From: a marine gamma proteobacterium HTCC2080
GTDB taxonomy: Bacteria > Pseudomonadota > Gammaproteobacteria > Pseudomonadales > Halieaceae
Reading direction: 5' to 3'
Length of the DNA: 64,000 nt
Assembly (NCBI GenBank): GCA_000169115.1
Contig: AAVV01000005.1
Span: forward strand, 186,001-250,000
Under the pieces are notes generated by a model, which was given only the letters and a program-made list of their open reading frames with translations, was not told where the DNA came from and did not search any database. A program made the translations under genes and the position numbers. Positions 27,098 to 36,458 of this stretch are shown here, piece by piece; position 1 is the first letter of the stretch, and each line of letters begins with the position of its first letter.

Positions 27098-28268
27098 ATC
27101 GTGGTTACAGAAAAACTGCCCAATCTCTCAGCGCCAACCCATTATCCAGAAAGAGCAGATATGGGGTGGCCGCAACAAACACTTTTATAACGACGATGCC
27201 CGTCATTGGTTTGAGGCGGCAAGAGATCGCGGCTTCACTGCCCCCGAGTGGCCAGCACGCTATGGAGGAGGGGGCCTGAGTGCTGATCAGGCAGCTGTGT
27301 TGAGAGAGGAGATGCAGGATTTGGGCTGTCGTCCCCCACTATATGATCAGGGGCTCTGGATGCTGGGTCCTGCACTTTTGGTCTTTGGAACCGAGGCTCA
27401 AAAGCAACGGCATTTACCTGCTATTTGTCGGGGCGAAATCCGTTGGGCTCAGGGGTATTCAGAACCGTTCGCGGGTTCGGATTTAGCGAATCTGCAGACA
27501 AAGGCTGAGGATGATGGTGATTTTTTTAAAGTTACTGGCTCAAAAATCTGGACCACAAGAGCTGATGCGGCGGACTGGATTTTTTGTTTGGTTAGAACTG
27601 ACGACTCAGGCCCAAAGCAACAGGGTATTAGTTTCCTTCTGATTGACCTTGCTAGTGCTGGGGTGTCAATTGCGCCGATACCGCTGCTTAGCGGCGATTC
27701 GGATTTCTGCCAAACATTTTTTGATGATGTTCGCGTACCCAAAGACAACTTGGTCGGTGAGCTTCATGGTGGTTGGGCTGTTGCTAAAGAGGTGTTGCGG
27801 CACGAGCGCCAGTTAATGGCTTCCTTCGAAAGCATGGCCGAAAAACCGAAACTAAACATCATTGATCTGTTTAACGAGCATATGGGTAACGAGAACGCCT
27901 ATGGAATCTCCAGCACTGACATACGCAGTCGTTTAGCGAGCCACCTTATCCGTGATAGCGCGGTGAAGCAGCTTGGAAATCGCATAGCCCAGCAGCATGA
28001 GGTTCAGTCTGTTGATTCTAGGTTGCCGCTTCTTATGAAATATTTGAGTACCCGTGAAGTGCAACATAAAAACGAAATAATCCTCGATATATTGGGCACC
28101 AGAGGGCTGTCTCTGGCCAGTCCTGATAACCCGGAGCTGTATGACTCCATGGTTAAGCAATGGGCCTTCGACAAAGCGTTAACGATTGCAGGTGGCACGT
28201 CAGAAATACAACTCAATATTATCGCCAAGCGGGCGCTTGAGCTGCCCTCGGCGAGCACTCCAGAATGA
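27018..28268 (+). CDS. Acyl-CoA dehydrogenase, subunit 1 of a two-gene pair
   Basis: 416 residues. The N-terminal helical domain includes GFTAPEWPARYGGGGLS, the middle beta-domain includes QGYSEPFAGSDLANLQT and ITTRAD-like KIWTTRADAADWIFCLVRT, and the C-terminal segment is TIAGGTSEIQLNIIAKRALELP. The pairing with the next gene resembles the heteromeric alpha2-beta2 acyl-CoA dehydrogenases that degrade steroid side chains or rings (ChsE1/ChsE2, FadE28/29 type). The family is certain, while the substrate is inferred from neighbours. The start at 27018 or the in-frame ATG at 27054 are both possible, since neither has a strong Shine-Dalgarno. The end overlaps the next gene by four bases. Confidence 0.9.
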   Translation: MAAKPSSECTVVMKNADTAVSFRTEIKSWLQKNCPISQRQPIIQKEQIWGGRNKHFYNDDARHWFEAARDRGFTAPEWPARYGGGGLSADQAAVLREEMQDLGCRPPLYDQGLWMLGPALLVFGTEAQKQRHLPAICRGEIRWAQGYSEPFAGSDLANLQTKAEDDGDFFKVTGSKIWTTRADAADWIFCLVRTDDSGPKQQGISFLLIDLASAGVSIAPIPLLSGDSDFCQTFFDDVRVPKDNLVGELHGGWAVAKEVLRHERQLMASFESMAEKPKLNIIDLFNEHMGNENAYGISSTDIRSRLASHLIRDSAVKQLGNRIAQQHEVQSVDSRLPLLMKYLSTREVQHKNEIILDILGTRGLSLASPDNPELYDSMVKQWAFDKALTIAGGTSEIQLNIIAKRALELPSASTPE

Positions 28269-29368
28269 TATTGACCTCAGAGCAGAAGCTTTTCAGGGAT
28301 AGTCTTGAGAGCTTTCTATCGAGCAAACTCCCCATTGCTGCACTGCGAAGCCTGCGTGATGCTTCTCTGTCAACAGCCTACGATCGGGGCGTGTGGCAGC
28401 AGTTGGCTGCGCTGGGTGTTAGCAGTATCACGGTGCCAACCACCTTGGGGGGCGCCGAATTTGGCTGGCTGGCCATGGGTGCGGTAGCGCAGGAGATGGG
28501 CAGACGGTTGTCCCCAACCCCGCTACTTTCCAGTGTGGTGCTTGCACAAGGCGCGCTCATTAATTGTGCAAATCTTGACCAGATCAATCATTACCTACCT
28601 GCCTTGCTCAATGGCGATGAGGTTTGGGCCGTAGCCTTTGAAGAGCGCGCGCATTTTTCGCCTGATAGCGTGTCTACAGCAATGACCCCCCGGGGTCTCA
28701 GCGGCGGCAAGTGCATGGTCCTCGATGGTGCTTCTGCAGACCGAGTGCTCGTTAGCGCGCTAAACGCTGATGGGCAGAGTAGATTATGTTTGGTTAAGAC
28801 TGATGCGCTCGGTGTTAAGCAGAGCCCATCGCGACTGATGGACGGGCGTCAGTACGTTGCTTATGAGTTTAGTGATGTTCCCGAATCTGAGTGCGATTGG
28901 CTTGCCGGTGGGGCTTCTGGTGCTGGCTGGATTCAGGTGTTGAATCAGGGAATGGTGGTGCTGGCGGCTGAAATGTTGGGAGGCGCCAGAGAGCTTTGTG
29001 AAAGGACCTTCGAATACCTGAAGGAGCGAGAGCAGTTCGATGTCAAAATTGGAAGCTTTCAAGCGTTGCAGCATCGGGCCGCCCATATGTATAGCGAATT
29101 AGAGCTCAGTCAAGCCGCAGTTGATGCAGCACTTGTTGGTTTTGATTCGGGGCAGGGGGATCAATGTGCCATGGCTAGTGCCGCTAAAGCACTAGCCAAC
29201 GAATGCTTTCAGTTGATCAGTGATGAGGCCGTGCAAATGCATGGCGGCATGGGGGTAACCGATGAGCTAGATATTGGGTTGTTTTTAAAGCGTTCGCGAG
29301 TCTGCAACCAGCTGCTAGGCAACACCCATTGGCACCGCCTCCGGTACGCTGATCGCGCAGGGTTTTGA
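28265..29368 (+). CDS. Acyl-CoA dehydrogenase, subunit 2 of a two-gene pair
   Basis: 367 residues, translationally coupled to subunit 1 by an ATGA overlap. The N-terminal segment is ALGVSSITVPTTLGGAEFGWLAM. The C-terminal domain carries VQMHGGMGVTDELDIGLFLKR, the FAD-contacting QxHGG motif. The middle domain is more diverged than in subunit 1, which is usual for the second subunit of steroid-type heteromeric acyl-CoA dehydrogenases. It is likely to form a heterotetramer with the 27018 product and to oxidise a bulky CoA thioester. Confidence 0.9.
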   Translation: MILTSEQKLFRDSLESFLSSKLPIAALRSLRDASLSTAYDRGVWQQLAALGVSSITVPTTLGGAEFGWLAMGAVAQEMGRRLSPTPLLSSVVLAQGALINCANLDQINHYLPALLNGDEVWAVAFEERAHFSPDSVSTAMTPRGLSGGKCMVLDGASADRVLVSALNADGQSRLCLVKTDALGVKQSPSRLMDGRQYVAYEFSDVPESECDWLAGGASGAGWIQVLNQGMVVLAAEMLGGARELCERTFEYLKEREQFDVKIGSFQALQHRAAHMYSELELSQAAVDAALVGFDSGQGDQCAMASAAKALANECFQLISDEAVQMHGGMGVTDELDIGLFLKRSRVCNQLLGNTHWHRLRYADRAGF

Positions 29369-29421
29369 TGCAGCAAATGACGGGCAGATTGAGCTCGTAA
29401 GTCTGCTATTTGCAGGTGCTG

Positions 29422-30423
29422 TTATTGCGCCTCTACAAGAAACTGGTCATACCAGCGACGAAATTTGGCAAAAGGCCCGTCACCGTCGCACAGCAAAGGA
29501 CGTTCAAAATACTGTTTCCGTTGCCAGATGATTTGATCCTCTTCCATTTGCTGACAGATATTGGCAATGATGGCCTGCCCTACGGTTTTCCCCAGTGTGT
29601 CGGCGGTTGCCTTGGGCTGGATGAACGCGTACATCGCATGACTGATTTCTCGCTCCACTGGCGTAATATTGGCGAGTAGGATCGTGTCGTAAATACCGCT
29701 GAAACGAACAACTGATAAGCCCGTACCGTAACTTCGGGTTTCGATGGCACCGTCGACGACGCCACGGGGCGTGGGCTGCCGCGTGACAAATTTTGCATGG
29801 CGCTTATAGCCATCAAAAGATTGAATTTCGGTTTCCGGTAATTCTGAAGTGCCGTGTACAAAGTGAAAGTGTGCACCATCAACGCCGTTCTCGCCGATTT
29901 CTTGCATGTGCGCGTGTATCTCCCACTCATGCCGATCGAAGTCGGTCCATTCGGTGTTGCGAATCAGAGCCTCTTCGATACTCTCTGGTTCCCAAGTGGG
30001 CGCTTCTTTGTTGGGGTGATACCAGACAAGAATCTGTTGGTTAACTTCCCTGACTTCCCATGCTCCAAGAATTGATTCGCCTTTCGCCACTCTGGGCGGG
30101 TTATTCTTTGCGTAGGGAATATGAGTGCACTGCCCTTGCCCGTTCCACTGCCAGCCATGAAAGGGACATTCGAGGCTCTCACCCACAACACGAGGTCCTT
30201 TGCCGGCATTGTCGCGAATGCCGTAGCCCAGGTGAGCACCCATATGGGGACAGTAGGCATCGACGACCTGAGCGGCCCCACTTTCTGTCCGAAAGGCCAC
30301 TAACTCTTTTCCGAAGTAGTGCAAAGGAATAGCGTCTCCAGCTTCAAGATCGCTAGAGAATAAAACTTGAAACCACCCCATGGGAATGGGCAGAGGGCAC
30401 CGTCCAGTATCGCTCGCAATCAT
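29422..30423 (-). CDS. Rieske non-haem iron oxygenase, KshA-like (copy 2)
   Basis: 333 residues. Rieske ligands are AYCPHMGAHLG (Cys58, His60) and CPFHGWQWNGQG (Cys86, His89), followed by THIPYAKNNPP, which closely resembles KshA and cholesterol 7-desaturase (Neverland/DAF-36) proteins. The iron site is NGVDGAHFHFVHG. The C-terminus FRRWYDQFLVEAQ matches the KshA end. It acts in the cytoplasm with a reductase not seen here. It converges on the acyl-CoA dehydrogenases with a 53-base gap. A steroid or sterol ring substrate is inferred from family and context. Confidence 0.9.
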   Translation of the reverse strand: MIASDTGRCPLPIPMGWFQVLFSSDLEAGDAIPLHYFGKELVAFRTESGAAQVVDAYCPHMGAHLGYGIRDNAGKGPRVVGESLECPFHGWQWNGQGQCTHIPYAKNNPPRVAKGESILGAWEVREVNQQILVWYHPNKEAPTWEPESIEEALIRNTEWTDFDRHEWEIHAHMQEIGENGVDGAHFHFVHGTSELPETEIQSFDGYKRHAKFVTRQPTPRGVVDGAIETRSYGTGLSVVRFSGIYDTILLANITPVEREISHAMYAFIQPKATADTLGKTVGQAIIANICQQMEEDQIIWQRKQYFERPLLCDGDGPFAKFRRWYDQFLVEAQ

Positions 30424-30604
30424 TATTCAAGGTTCTCAATGTTAGGGATCAGTTGCATCAGTTTACTAGAGCTTGCCGTTTAAAAATTACTCCAGATGGG
30501 CTAGACAGGTTGATCACGATCTGGAGGTTAATTAGGTGTGGCATCAGTACACTCGAGACACCGGCAAAGGCATTTTTGAGGCGAGAGATCTTGGGTCTTC
30601 TCTT

Positions 30605-30888
30605 GAGAGAGGATTGCACGGGAGTCATAACATCGCGGCAGAACAAAGCTGAGTGTTGTTTTTGGTGTTCCAGATGACCGGCTTGGGGAGGAGCTAGCGA
30701 TGGTTGTCTACTGTGGACCCAATCAGACTTTGACCTCAGATCAAGTGCGAGCGCAGCTACAGCAATCTATTGCGGGCTATAAAGTGCCTCGCTACATCAG
30801 AATTCATGATCGCCCCTTGCTCAAGGGTGCAACAGAAAAATTTGATAAGCGCGCTATCCGTGAGGGGTTCATCGCTGAGCAGGATTGA
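30605..30888 (+). pseudogene. Remnant of an acyl-CoA synthetase C-terminal domain
   Basis: From about 30653 the translation reads SVVFGVPDDRLGEELAMVV and then SIAGYKVPRYI and KGATEKFDKRAIREGF, the standard C-terminal domain of AMP-forming acyl-CoA synthetases (including the lysine near the end). Just upstream the homologous reading (SHNIAAE) is in a different frame, so a frameshift lies at about 30645-30653. The whole adenylation domain is missing. An ATG at 30700 would give a 62-residue peptide with no catalytic core. This is best read as decayed debris of a fadD-like gene. Confidence 0.75.
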
Positions 30889-30956
30889 GACGAGCTTTGC
30901 TCTCGAGGTTTTTCTTAGGGTGGCAGGGCGCCTCGCACAACCATTGCGCCGTTTTT

Positions 30957-31733
30957 TTAGAGCCCATAGCCTCCATCAACTGGAATAAGCTGTCCAGTGG
31001 TATAGGCAGAGGCTGACGAGGCAAGAAAAACAGCCATTTTTGCCACTTCTTCGGGGGTACCAAAGCGTTGCATGGGAAGGTTCTGTTTGACCTGGGCTAC
31101 CCATTGATCATCAAAAACGCCTTGCTCTCGCAGGCGCAAGAATATGCCGGTTTCAATTACGCCGATTGCAATACTGTTGGCCCGAATATTATGCGAGCCT
31201 TCTTCTTTAGCGACCCCTTTAATGAGCTCCTCAATGGCGGCTTTTGGAGCCACTGAAAGAATATCCAGAGGAGGGTAGCGAAGTAGGCCTGCTGAACTGA
31301 TGTGCACATAGCTACCACCACCACCGGCCCGAAGGTGGGGCAGCGTTGTGTAGATCGCATTGAATACGCCCTCGGCGTCGGCTCGGAGAACACGTTGCCA
31401 TAACTCCGGGGTTAAATCAGCAATACTCACTTGGGGGATGTCATACCCCGTGGCAATGAAAACTGAGTGCAATCGCCCGCGGTTTGTAATGTCTTTGACG
31501 CAGCGGTTAAGGCTCTCAATGTCTTGTAACGAGACTTGCGCTGTACTCACGACTCCGCCGCTGCTACGAATGCCGTCCGCGAGCTCTTCGGCTCGCTCAC
31601 GATTACTTTGATAGGTGATGCAAACCGAAATTTTCCGGCTCGCCACTTCGGCTGCGATCGCGCTGCCCACACCGCCGCTCCCGCCTAAGACCAGTGCTGT
31701 TCCCTCGGGGAAATCCGGATTTTCTGTAGACAT
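30957..31733 (-). CDS. Short-chain dehydrogenase/reductase lacking the catalytic tyrosine
   Basis: 258 residues with an SDR Rossmann fold: ALVLGGSGGVGSAIA near the start and QLIPVDGGYGL at the end, and APEEVA-like GTPEEVAKMAVFLAS. The active-site region reads HISSAGLLRYPPLDILSVAPKAA. The lysine is present, but the residue four before it is Ser rather than Tyr (SVAPK in place of YxxxK). Either chemistry is altered or the protein is inactive. It is preceded by AGGG about 7 bases before the ATG and a very AT-rich promoter region. It stands alone between the fadD remnant and the TonB receptor terminator. Confidence 0.85.
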   Translation of the reverse strand: MSTENPDFPEGTALVLGGSGGVGSAIAAEVASRKISVCITYQSNRERAEELADGIRSSGGVVSTAQVSLQDIESLNRCVKDITNRGRLHSVFIATGYDIPQVSIADLTPELWQRVLRADAEGVFNAIYTTLPHLRAGGGGSYVHISSAGLLRYPPLDILSVAPKAAIEELIKGVAKEEGSHNIRANSIAIGVIETGIFLRLREQGVFDDQWVAQVKQNLPMQRFGTPEEVAKMAVFLASSASAYTTGQLIPVDGGYGL

Positions 31734-31832
31734 TGGCTTGCCCTTTTGTCGTTTATTAATAGTTAGTTAAGAGGTTTTTTAAATATAAAGTATTAAGATA
31801 TTTTAGGCGCTTTCATTGTCAAGTTTTGGCGC

Positions 31833-31860
31833 AAAAAAAACCGCCTTTAGGCGGTTTTTA
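31833..31860 (-). terminator. Rho-independent terminator of the TonB-receptor gene
   Basis: A GC stem (ACCGCC / GGCGGT) closes on a four-base loop. On the minus strand it is followed by a run of eight T, 15-40 bases after the TonB-receptor stop. The plus strand also has a short T run, so it could work in both directions. Confidence 0.88.
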
Positions 31861-31874
31861 ATCTGTGCTGAGTG

Positions 31875-34568
31875 TTACATAGAGACCGAGATATCAAGGC
31901 CGTAGGTCGCTGGGTTGCCCCACTGGTGCACGGGTAATCCCAGATCTGCGCCCAAGTTATAGCCAAAGGTGCGGTAGTCCTCATCGGTGATGTTTTGACC
32001 CCATGCTGAAACTCTGACCTCAGTGCCGCCGTCTGCTTCATAGGCCCATGTCAATCGTGTGTTAACCAAGGTTCGAGACTGGTTGACCGGCTGCTGGAAG
32101 TTTACGGGTATTTGAGGCTGGCCTGCTGCTGCATAGAGTGAAGTCGACGCCCCGATGCTTTGTGTCGCATCTTGATAGTTGCCAGACAGATTGAAGCTCA
32201 CAACGTGTTTACCCCTGCGCAAGACATCCCAGTCCAGAGCGACGTATGCCGAGTTCTCGGGTGCTAAGCCTTCGGTTGGCGTGATAGTCAGGCCGAGGTA
32301 GGGAGGGAACGCGTCATAGCTGCCGTCGATGTAGCTGTAGTTAGCCGTCAGTTGTAATCGATCGGTGATCAGCCACGCCGCCTCAACCTCGAGGCCTTCG
32401 CGACTCAGTTTCGCGGCGTTATCGATCTCAGTCGATAAGCCATTGGCATCACTTTTCACCGTACTAATCTGCACATCGTCATAATCGTAGCTGTATAACG
32501 AGGCGTTCAGGCGGAGCCGGCCATCCGCGAGAACCGACTTGAAGCCGACTTCCATGCTTTCAATAGTTTCCTCGTCGAAGGCGTCCCCCACGCTGGTGAT
32601 TCTGTTGTAGCTGCCACCATTGAAGCCCCCCGCACGATAGCCCGTGGTGTAGCTGGCATAAACATTAAAGTTGTCGGTAAAGTTGTACTGAGCTACCAGA
32701 CGTCCACTGGTATTATCGAATCTCTGCTTTTCAGATTGGCCGTAAACACCTTCTGTTTCGGGGATTGTATCAAGCTCATCAAGAGACCAAACGTAACCAG
32801 CCCCAAGATCTCGAGGTATGTCGATGACAACACCCTCTAGAGCTAATGCGGCGGCTTCTTGGATGGCGGCAGAAACGTAACCACCAACGCCACCGAGTGC
32901 GGCATCACGCCACAACCAGGTCATGTCTTTGTTTTCTTCGGTGTAGCGTAGGCCAGCGGTCAGAGCTAATTTACCGTCTCCGGGGCGCCACGTTGCCTCG
33001 CCAAACACCGACCATGCATCGCCACCGTTATCAAAAGAGCGTCCCTGAGAGCCATTGGCTAGTGGGAATGTGGCGTTTTGAACGTTGCGGAAGCTGCCCT
33101 CGTCTTCCCAGTAGAAAAAGCCTGCAGCCCAGTCGAAGTTACCAGTAGTGCCTACAACCTGAAGTTCATGACTGTCTTGCTCATACTCATTTAGAGCATA
33201 AGTTGAAAACACAGGAGCGCTGCCAAATTCATTGATAGTGTCAACCATCAATAGCCCCAGGTTGATATTCTCCAAAATGTAATCACTGATGGGCAGGACA
33301 AAGCCCGGAGCCAGCTCAATACTTGAAGGCACGACTCCAGTAAGAAATGCGCCGCCAATCGTCTGTAGGACGAGGTCGTGTTGGACGCCGCCGTTCACGC
33401 TGTTGTTCATGCCATCCAAGTCTTGAGATGTGTAGGCGGAGACTTCGCGATGACCGTAGATGTACTTAATATCGATGCTATCTGTCAGCTCAAACTGCGC
33501 CTTAAATGTATGGGCCCCGGTGCTTTGGCTGTTAAAGCTGTCGAAGTCACTCGATCCGGTTCCTGGGTTTTGGCTCGTACCATCTAGAACCCCTTGGCCC
33601 CAGGCAGCATAGTCAGCGCTCCACTGGAGGTATTGGCTAACTTGTGGGGCAGGTAGGTTGGGTAGGACAAAGCCTTGAACAAAGGAGGCGATCCCGCCCA
33701 CGGTTTGCAGTCTTGAGTCGCTTTCAATGGGAACCGCTGTGAGGTCTCCCCCTGCGCCGGCATAGCCTGCTACCGCTGCGTATGTCGGGTTCAACCCACT
33801 GACCACACTGTGGTTATCGCGCTCGTCCGAGACGTCATCATTAGTGTAGATGTAGTCAACGGTCAGTCGGTCAGTGAGGTCCCACTGCAGGGCCATGCGA
33901 TAACCGCTTCGATCGGTGCTGTTGAAACCGTCCTGAAAAGGGTTTGTGTTGTCCCAAAAGGCATCACGGTCGCGCTGGTAATAAGAGGCAGCAACGCGGA
34001 GATTATCAGTGAGGGGGACGTCAATTCGGCCCGATAAGTCCCGCTGATTGTAGTTTCCCGCAGTCGCTCGTAAATCTACCGCCAGTTCATCGCTGGGCGC
34101 CTTTGAAACGAAGTTAATGGCGCCTGCGATAGTGTTTCGACCGTATAGCGTGCCCTGAGGGCCTTTGAGTATTTCAATACGTTGGAGGTCGGTGATGTCC
34201 ATGCCTGAGCCGACTACCTTGCCAATGTACACGCCATCAATGTAACGGGCAGTTCCTGGGTCTACTGAGAGGTTAGGTGACCCATCGCCGATGCCCCTAA
34301 TATTGAGGCCAACGTCAGACGTGGTGCCGGGGGGCGCATAACCCTGCACACCCGCGACCTGATCTACCAGGTCCATCGCGTTCTTGATCCCTCTGGACTG
34401 TATTTCCTCAGAACTCAGCACTTGAATCGAAATGGGTGTCTCCTGCAAATTTGCCTCGCGACGCTCTGCAGTAACAATGACTTCCTCAAGCTGAGCGAAA
34501 GCACTCTCTGTAGAGAGGGCGCAGACGACCGCTGTAGTGAGTAGGGACCTCTGGATGGATGGCTTCAT
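31875..34568 (-). CDS. TonB-dependent outer-membrane receptor
   Basis: 897 residues. The signal peptide is MKPSIQRSLLTTAVVCALS, with cleavage after about residue 25 (ESAFA). The TonB box LEEVIVTAERRE follows, then the plug domain with SIQVLSSEEIQSRGIKN, NIRGIGDGSPN, VYIGKVVGSGM and RIEILKGPQGTLYGRN. The 22-strand barrel ends with YGLDISVSM. The ATG at 34568 is chosen over the longer frame to 34667 because GAGG sits 8 bases upstream and the signal peptide begins there. It belongs to the Caulobacter/Sphingomonas-type receptors often found next to catabolic genes. The likely cargo is a hydrophobic terpenoid or steroid, inferred from context. Confidence 0.95.
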   Translation of the reverse strand: MKPSIQRSLLTTAVVCALSTESAFAQLEEVIVTAERREANLQETPISIQVLSSEEIQSRGIKNAMDLVDQVAGVQGYAPPGTTSDVGLNIRGIGDGSPNLSVDPGTARYIDGVYIGKVVGSGMDITDLQRIEILKGPQGTLYGRNTIAGAINFVSKAPSDELAVDLRATAGNYNQRDLSGRIDVPLTDNLRVAASYYQRDRDAFWDNTNPFQDGFNSTDRSGYRMALQWDLTDRLTVDYIYTNDDVSDERDNHSVVSGLNPTYAAVAGYAGAGGDLTAVPIESDSRLQTVGGIASFVQGFVLPNLPAPQVSQYLQWSADYAAWGQGVLDGTSQNPGTGSSDFDSFNSQSTGAHTFKAQFELTDSIDIKYIYGHREVSAYTSQDLDGMNNSVNGGVQHDLVLQTIGGAFLTGVVPSSIELAPGFVLPISDYILENINLGLLMVDTINEFGSAPVFSTYALNEYEQDSHELQVVGTTGNFDWAAGFFYWEDEGSFRNVQNATFPLANGSQGRSFDNGGDAWSVFGEATWRPGDGKLALTAGLRYTEENKDMTWLWRDAALGGVGGYVSAAIQEAAALALEGVVIDIPRDLGAGYVWSLDELDTIPETEGVYGQSEKQRFDNTSGRLVAQYNFTDNFNVYASYTTGYRAGGFNGGSYNRITSVGDAFDEETIESMEVGFKSVLADGRLRLNASLYSYDYDDVQISTVKSDANGLSTEIDNAAKLSREGLEVEAAWLITDRLQLTANYSYIDGSYDAFPPYLGLTITPTEGLAPENSAYVALDWDVLRRGKHVVSFNLSGNYQDATQSIGASTSLYAAAGQPQIPVNFQQPVNQSRTLVNTRLTWAYEADGGTEVRVSAWGQNITDEDYRTFGYNLGADLGLPVHQWGNPATYGLDISVSM

Positions 34569-34758
34569 GAAATCGACCTCTATTTTTAGTGTTTTACGGG
34601 ACATCGGCATTAGTTGCTCTTGTTGTCCCAATTGTGTCGCGGTTGCGCGGGAAATGACATACAGCAAATGGACTATCAGTTATCCCGTACCTTGCATTGC
34701 CTATATGGTTCCTTTTTTTCCCTTTAGCGTTAGGTGTTCGCTGGTATCTGTCGAGAAA

Positions 34759-35502
34759 TCAAAAGTAAGGTACTTGAACGGTAGAGGAGTTATCTACCCT
34801 GATTTCAGCCCCGTTGATATGGCGGGCTCCGTGTGAGGCTAGGAAGCAGATAACGTCTGCAACGGCTGCAGGCTCACAGGCAAACTCCATCGCTCGGGCC
34901 CCCTTATCTGGGTCCATTTCAGGGAAGTTCCCCTGCATACGCGTAATCATATCGGTGAAGATGCCGTCGGGGTGTACTGAATTGCAACGGATTGGGAGGC
35001 CATTGGTCTGACAGTAAACGGCGGTACTGACAGTGAGATTTCGTACGGCCGCTTTAGTGGCGCCGTAGGCGGCAAAGTGTGGATAGCCACCTACAGCAGA
35101 TGTAGATGACATATTGATAATTGACGCAGCCGCGCTTTTTTTCATGACGGGCAGTAGCGTTTTCATGCCCAAAAATATGGAGGTGCAATTGACCTGCATG
35201 ATGGTATTAAAGTCTTCTAGGGACTGCTCCTCGATGTGGTAGGCCATAAGAATAGCGGCGTTGTTGACAAGTATGTCGAGGTGGCCGTATTCCTCCTCGA
35301 GCCAGGTCGCCAGAGACTGCCAGTCCGCTTCGCTCGCCACGTCGTGTTGTCGATAAACCACGCCCTCTGGTGGGGTGCCATCGATAGCTCGAATATCGGT
35401 ACCAATAACAATGCAGCCCTCTGCGGCGAGTTTTTCTACCGTGGATTGTCCCACACCACCTGCGGCCCCGGTTACTAATGCAACGCGTTGTTTCGTTTCC
35501 AT
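34759..35502 (-). CDS. Short-chain dehydrogenase/reductase
   Basis: 247 residues. The cofactor motif is ALVTGAAGGVGQSTVEKL, with Asp after the second strand (IGTDIRAI), which favours NAD. Also present are NNAAILM, the active-site INMSSTSAVGGYPHFAAYGATKAA (Ser, Tyr, Lys present) and CNSVHPDGIFTDM. The end differs from the usual VDGG: EIRVDNSSTVQVPYF. It is classical and intact. It lies upstream of the TonB receptor on the same strand but is separated by 190 bases, so cotranscription is uncertain. It is divergent from the SDR at 35653. Confidence 0.93.
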   Translation of the reverse strand: METKQRVALVTGAAGGVGQSTVEKLAAEGCIVIGTDIRAIDGTPPEGVVYRQHDVASEADWQSLATWLEEEYGHLDILVNNAAILMAYHIEEQSLEDFNTIMQVNCTSIFLGMKTLLPVMKKSAAASIINMSSTSAVGGYPHFAAYGATKAAVRNLTVSTAVYCQTNGLPIRCNSVHPDGIFTDMITRMQGNFPEMDPDKGARAMEFACEPAAVADVICFLASHGARHINGAEIRVDNSSTVQVPYF

Positions 35503-35583
35503 ATGAGTGTCGCTCCATTTGTTTACTTGAGCATGGCAGGACGCAATTATTCTGTCTATCTCCTAACGGCCGATGGTCTGTGC

Positions 35584-35610
35584 TTGCTAATTTGTGAGAT
35601 GGTTGCTAAT
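35584..35610. repeat. Direct repeat TTGCTAAT in a divergent SDR promoter
   Basis: TTGCTAAT occurs at 35584-35591 and again at 35603-35610, 19 bases apart, between two divergently transcribed SDR genes. About two helical turns of spacing would suit a regulator binding two half-sites, but the repeat is short and could be chance. Confidence 0.3.
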
Positions 35611-35652
35611 CAGATTGGCTTTGTTAGATGGTCTCGGTGGGGGGGATAGAGA

Positions 35653-36432
35653 ATGTTTTTGGCAGATAAAGTGATTGTGATTAGTGGGGTAGGGCCGGGT
35701 CTTGGAAGAACTCTTGCACTTGAGGCTGCGGTCGCAGGTGCGAAGGTTGTTTTGGGGGCTCGTAACCAAGAGTTTTTAGCGTCGGTGGTGGCTGATGTTG
35801 AGGCTGCAGGTGGGGCTGCTGTGGCACGGGGGACTGACGTCACTAGTAAGGAGCAATGTCAGGCTCTGGTGGCGATGGGCGTTGAAACTTTCGGTAAAAT
35901 CGATGGACTGGTGAACAGCGCCTACGTTCATGGTGATTGGGCCAGTATGGACGCCGCTGACTCTGAAAAGTTCGGCGAGGTATTCGATGTTATTTGTCAG
36001 GGCGCTATTCGCATGGCTCAAGCTTGTTTGGCTCCTATGCAGGCCGTCGGCGGAGGTTCCATCGTGAACATTTCGACATTGTCTACGGTTAAACCCTTTT
36101 CGGGAGAGGCAATGTACGCTGCTGCGAAAGGTGCTTTAAATGCCGCGACTCGGCATATGGCCAATGATTTTGGACCTATGGGGATCCGGGTCAATGCTCT
36201 GCGAATGGGTTGGATTGGCGGCGCTCCCGTTTATGCTTATATTGATCAGCAAGTAGCAGCTGGTGCTGATCGAGATACCGTGATTGCGGGAATTACCGAT
36301 CGAATCCCCCTGCGTGAAATTCCACCAGAGGTTGATTGTGCCCGCGCGGTGATGATGTTCCTTTCTGATTATTCAAGGGTTGTGTCGGGGGCGTCATTGG
36401 ATGTAAACGGCGGGGAATATATGGCGCCGTAG
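35653..36432 (+). CDS. Short-chain dehydrogenase/reductase
   Basis: 259 residues. The cofactor motif is VISGVGPGLGRTLAL; next come GARNQEF (Arg after the second strand, compatible with NADP), NSAYVHGDW, the catalytic IVNISTLSTVKPFSGEAMYAAAKGAL (Ser, Tyr, Lys intact) and the C-terminal GASLDVNGGEYM. A GGGGGATAGAGA ribosome-binding region precedes the ATG. It is followed 26 bases later by an SRPBCC-fold protein, probably in the same operon. Substrate unknown. Confidence 0.93.
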   Translation: MFLADKVIVISGVGPGLGRTLALEAAVAGAKVVLGARNQEFLASVVADVEAAGGAAVARGTDVTSKEQCQALVAMGVETFGKIDGLVNSAYVHGDWASMDAADSEKFGEVFDVICQGAIRMAQACLAPMQAVGGGSIVNISTLSTVKPFSGEAMYAAAKGALNAATRHMANDFGPMGIRVNALRMGWIGGAPVYAYIDQQVAAGADRDTVIAGITDRIPLREIPPEVDCARAVMMFLSDYSRVVSGASLDVNGGEYMAP

Positions 36433-36458
36433 TACATAGCGCATTAGGGAGATAGCTC

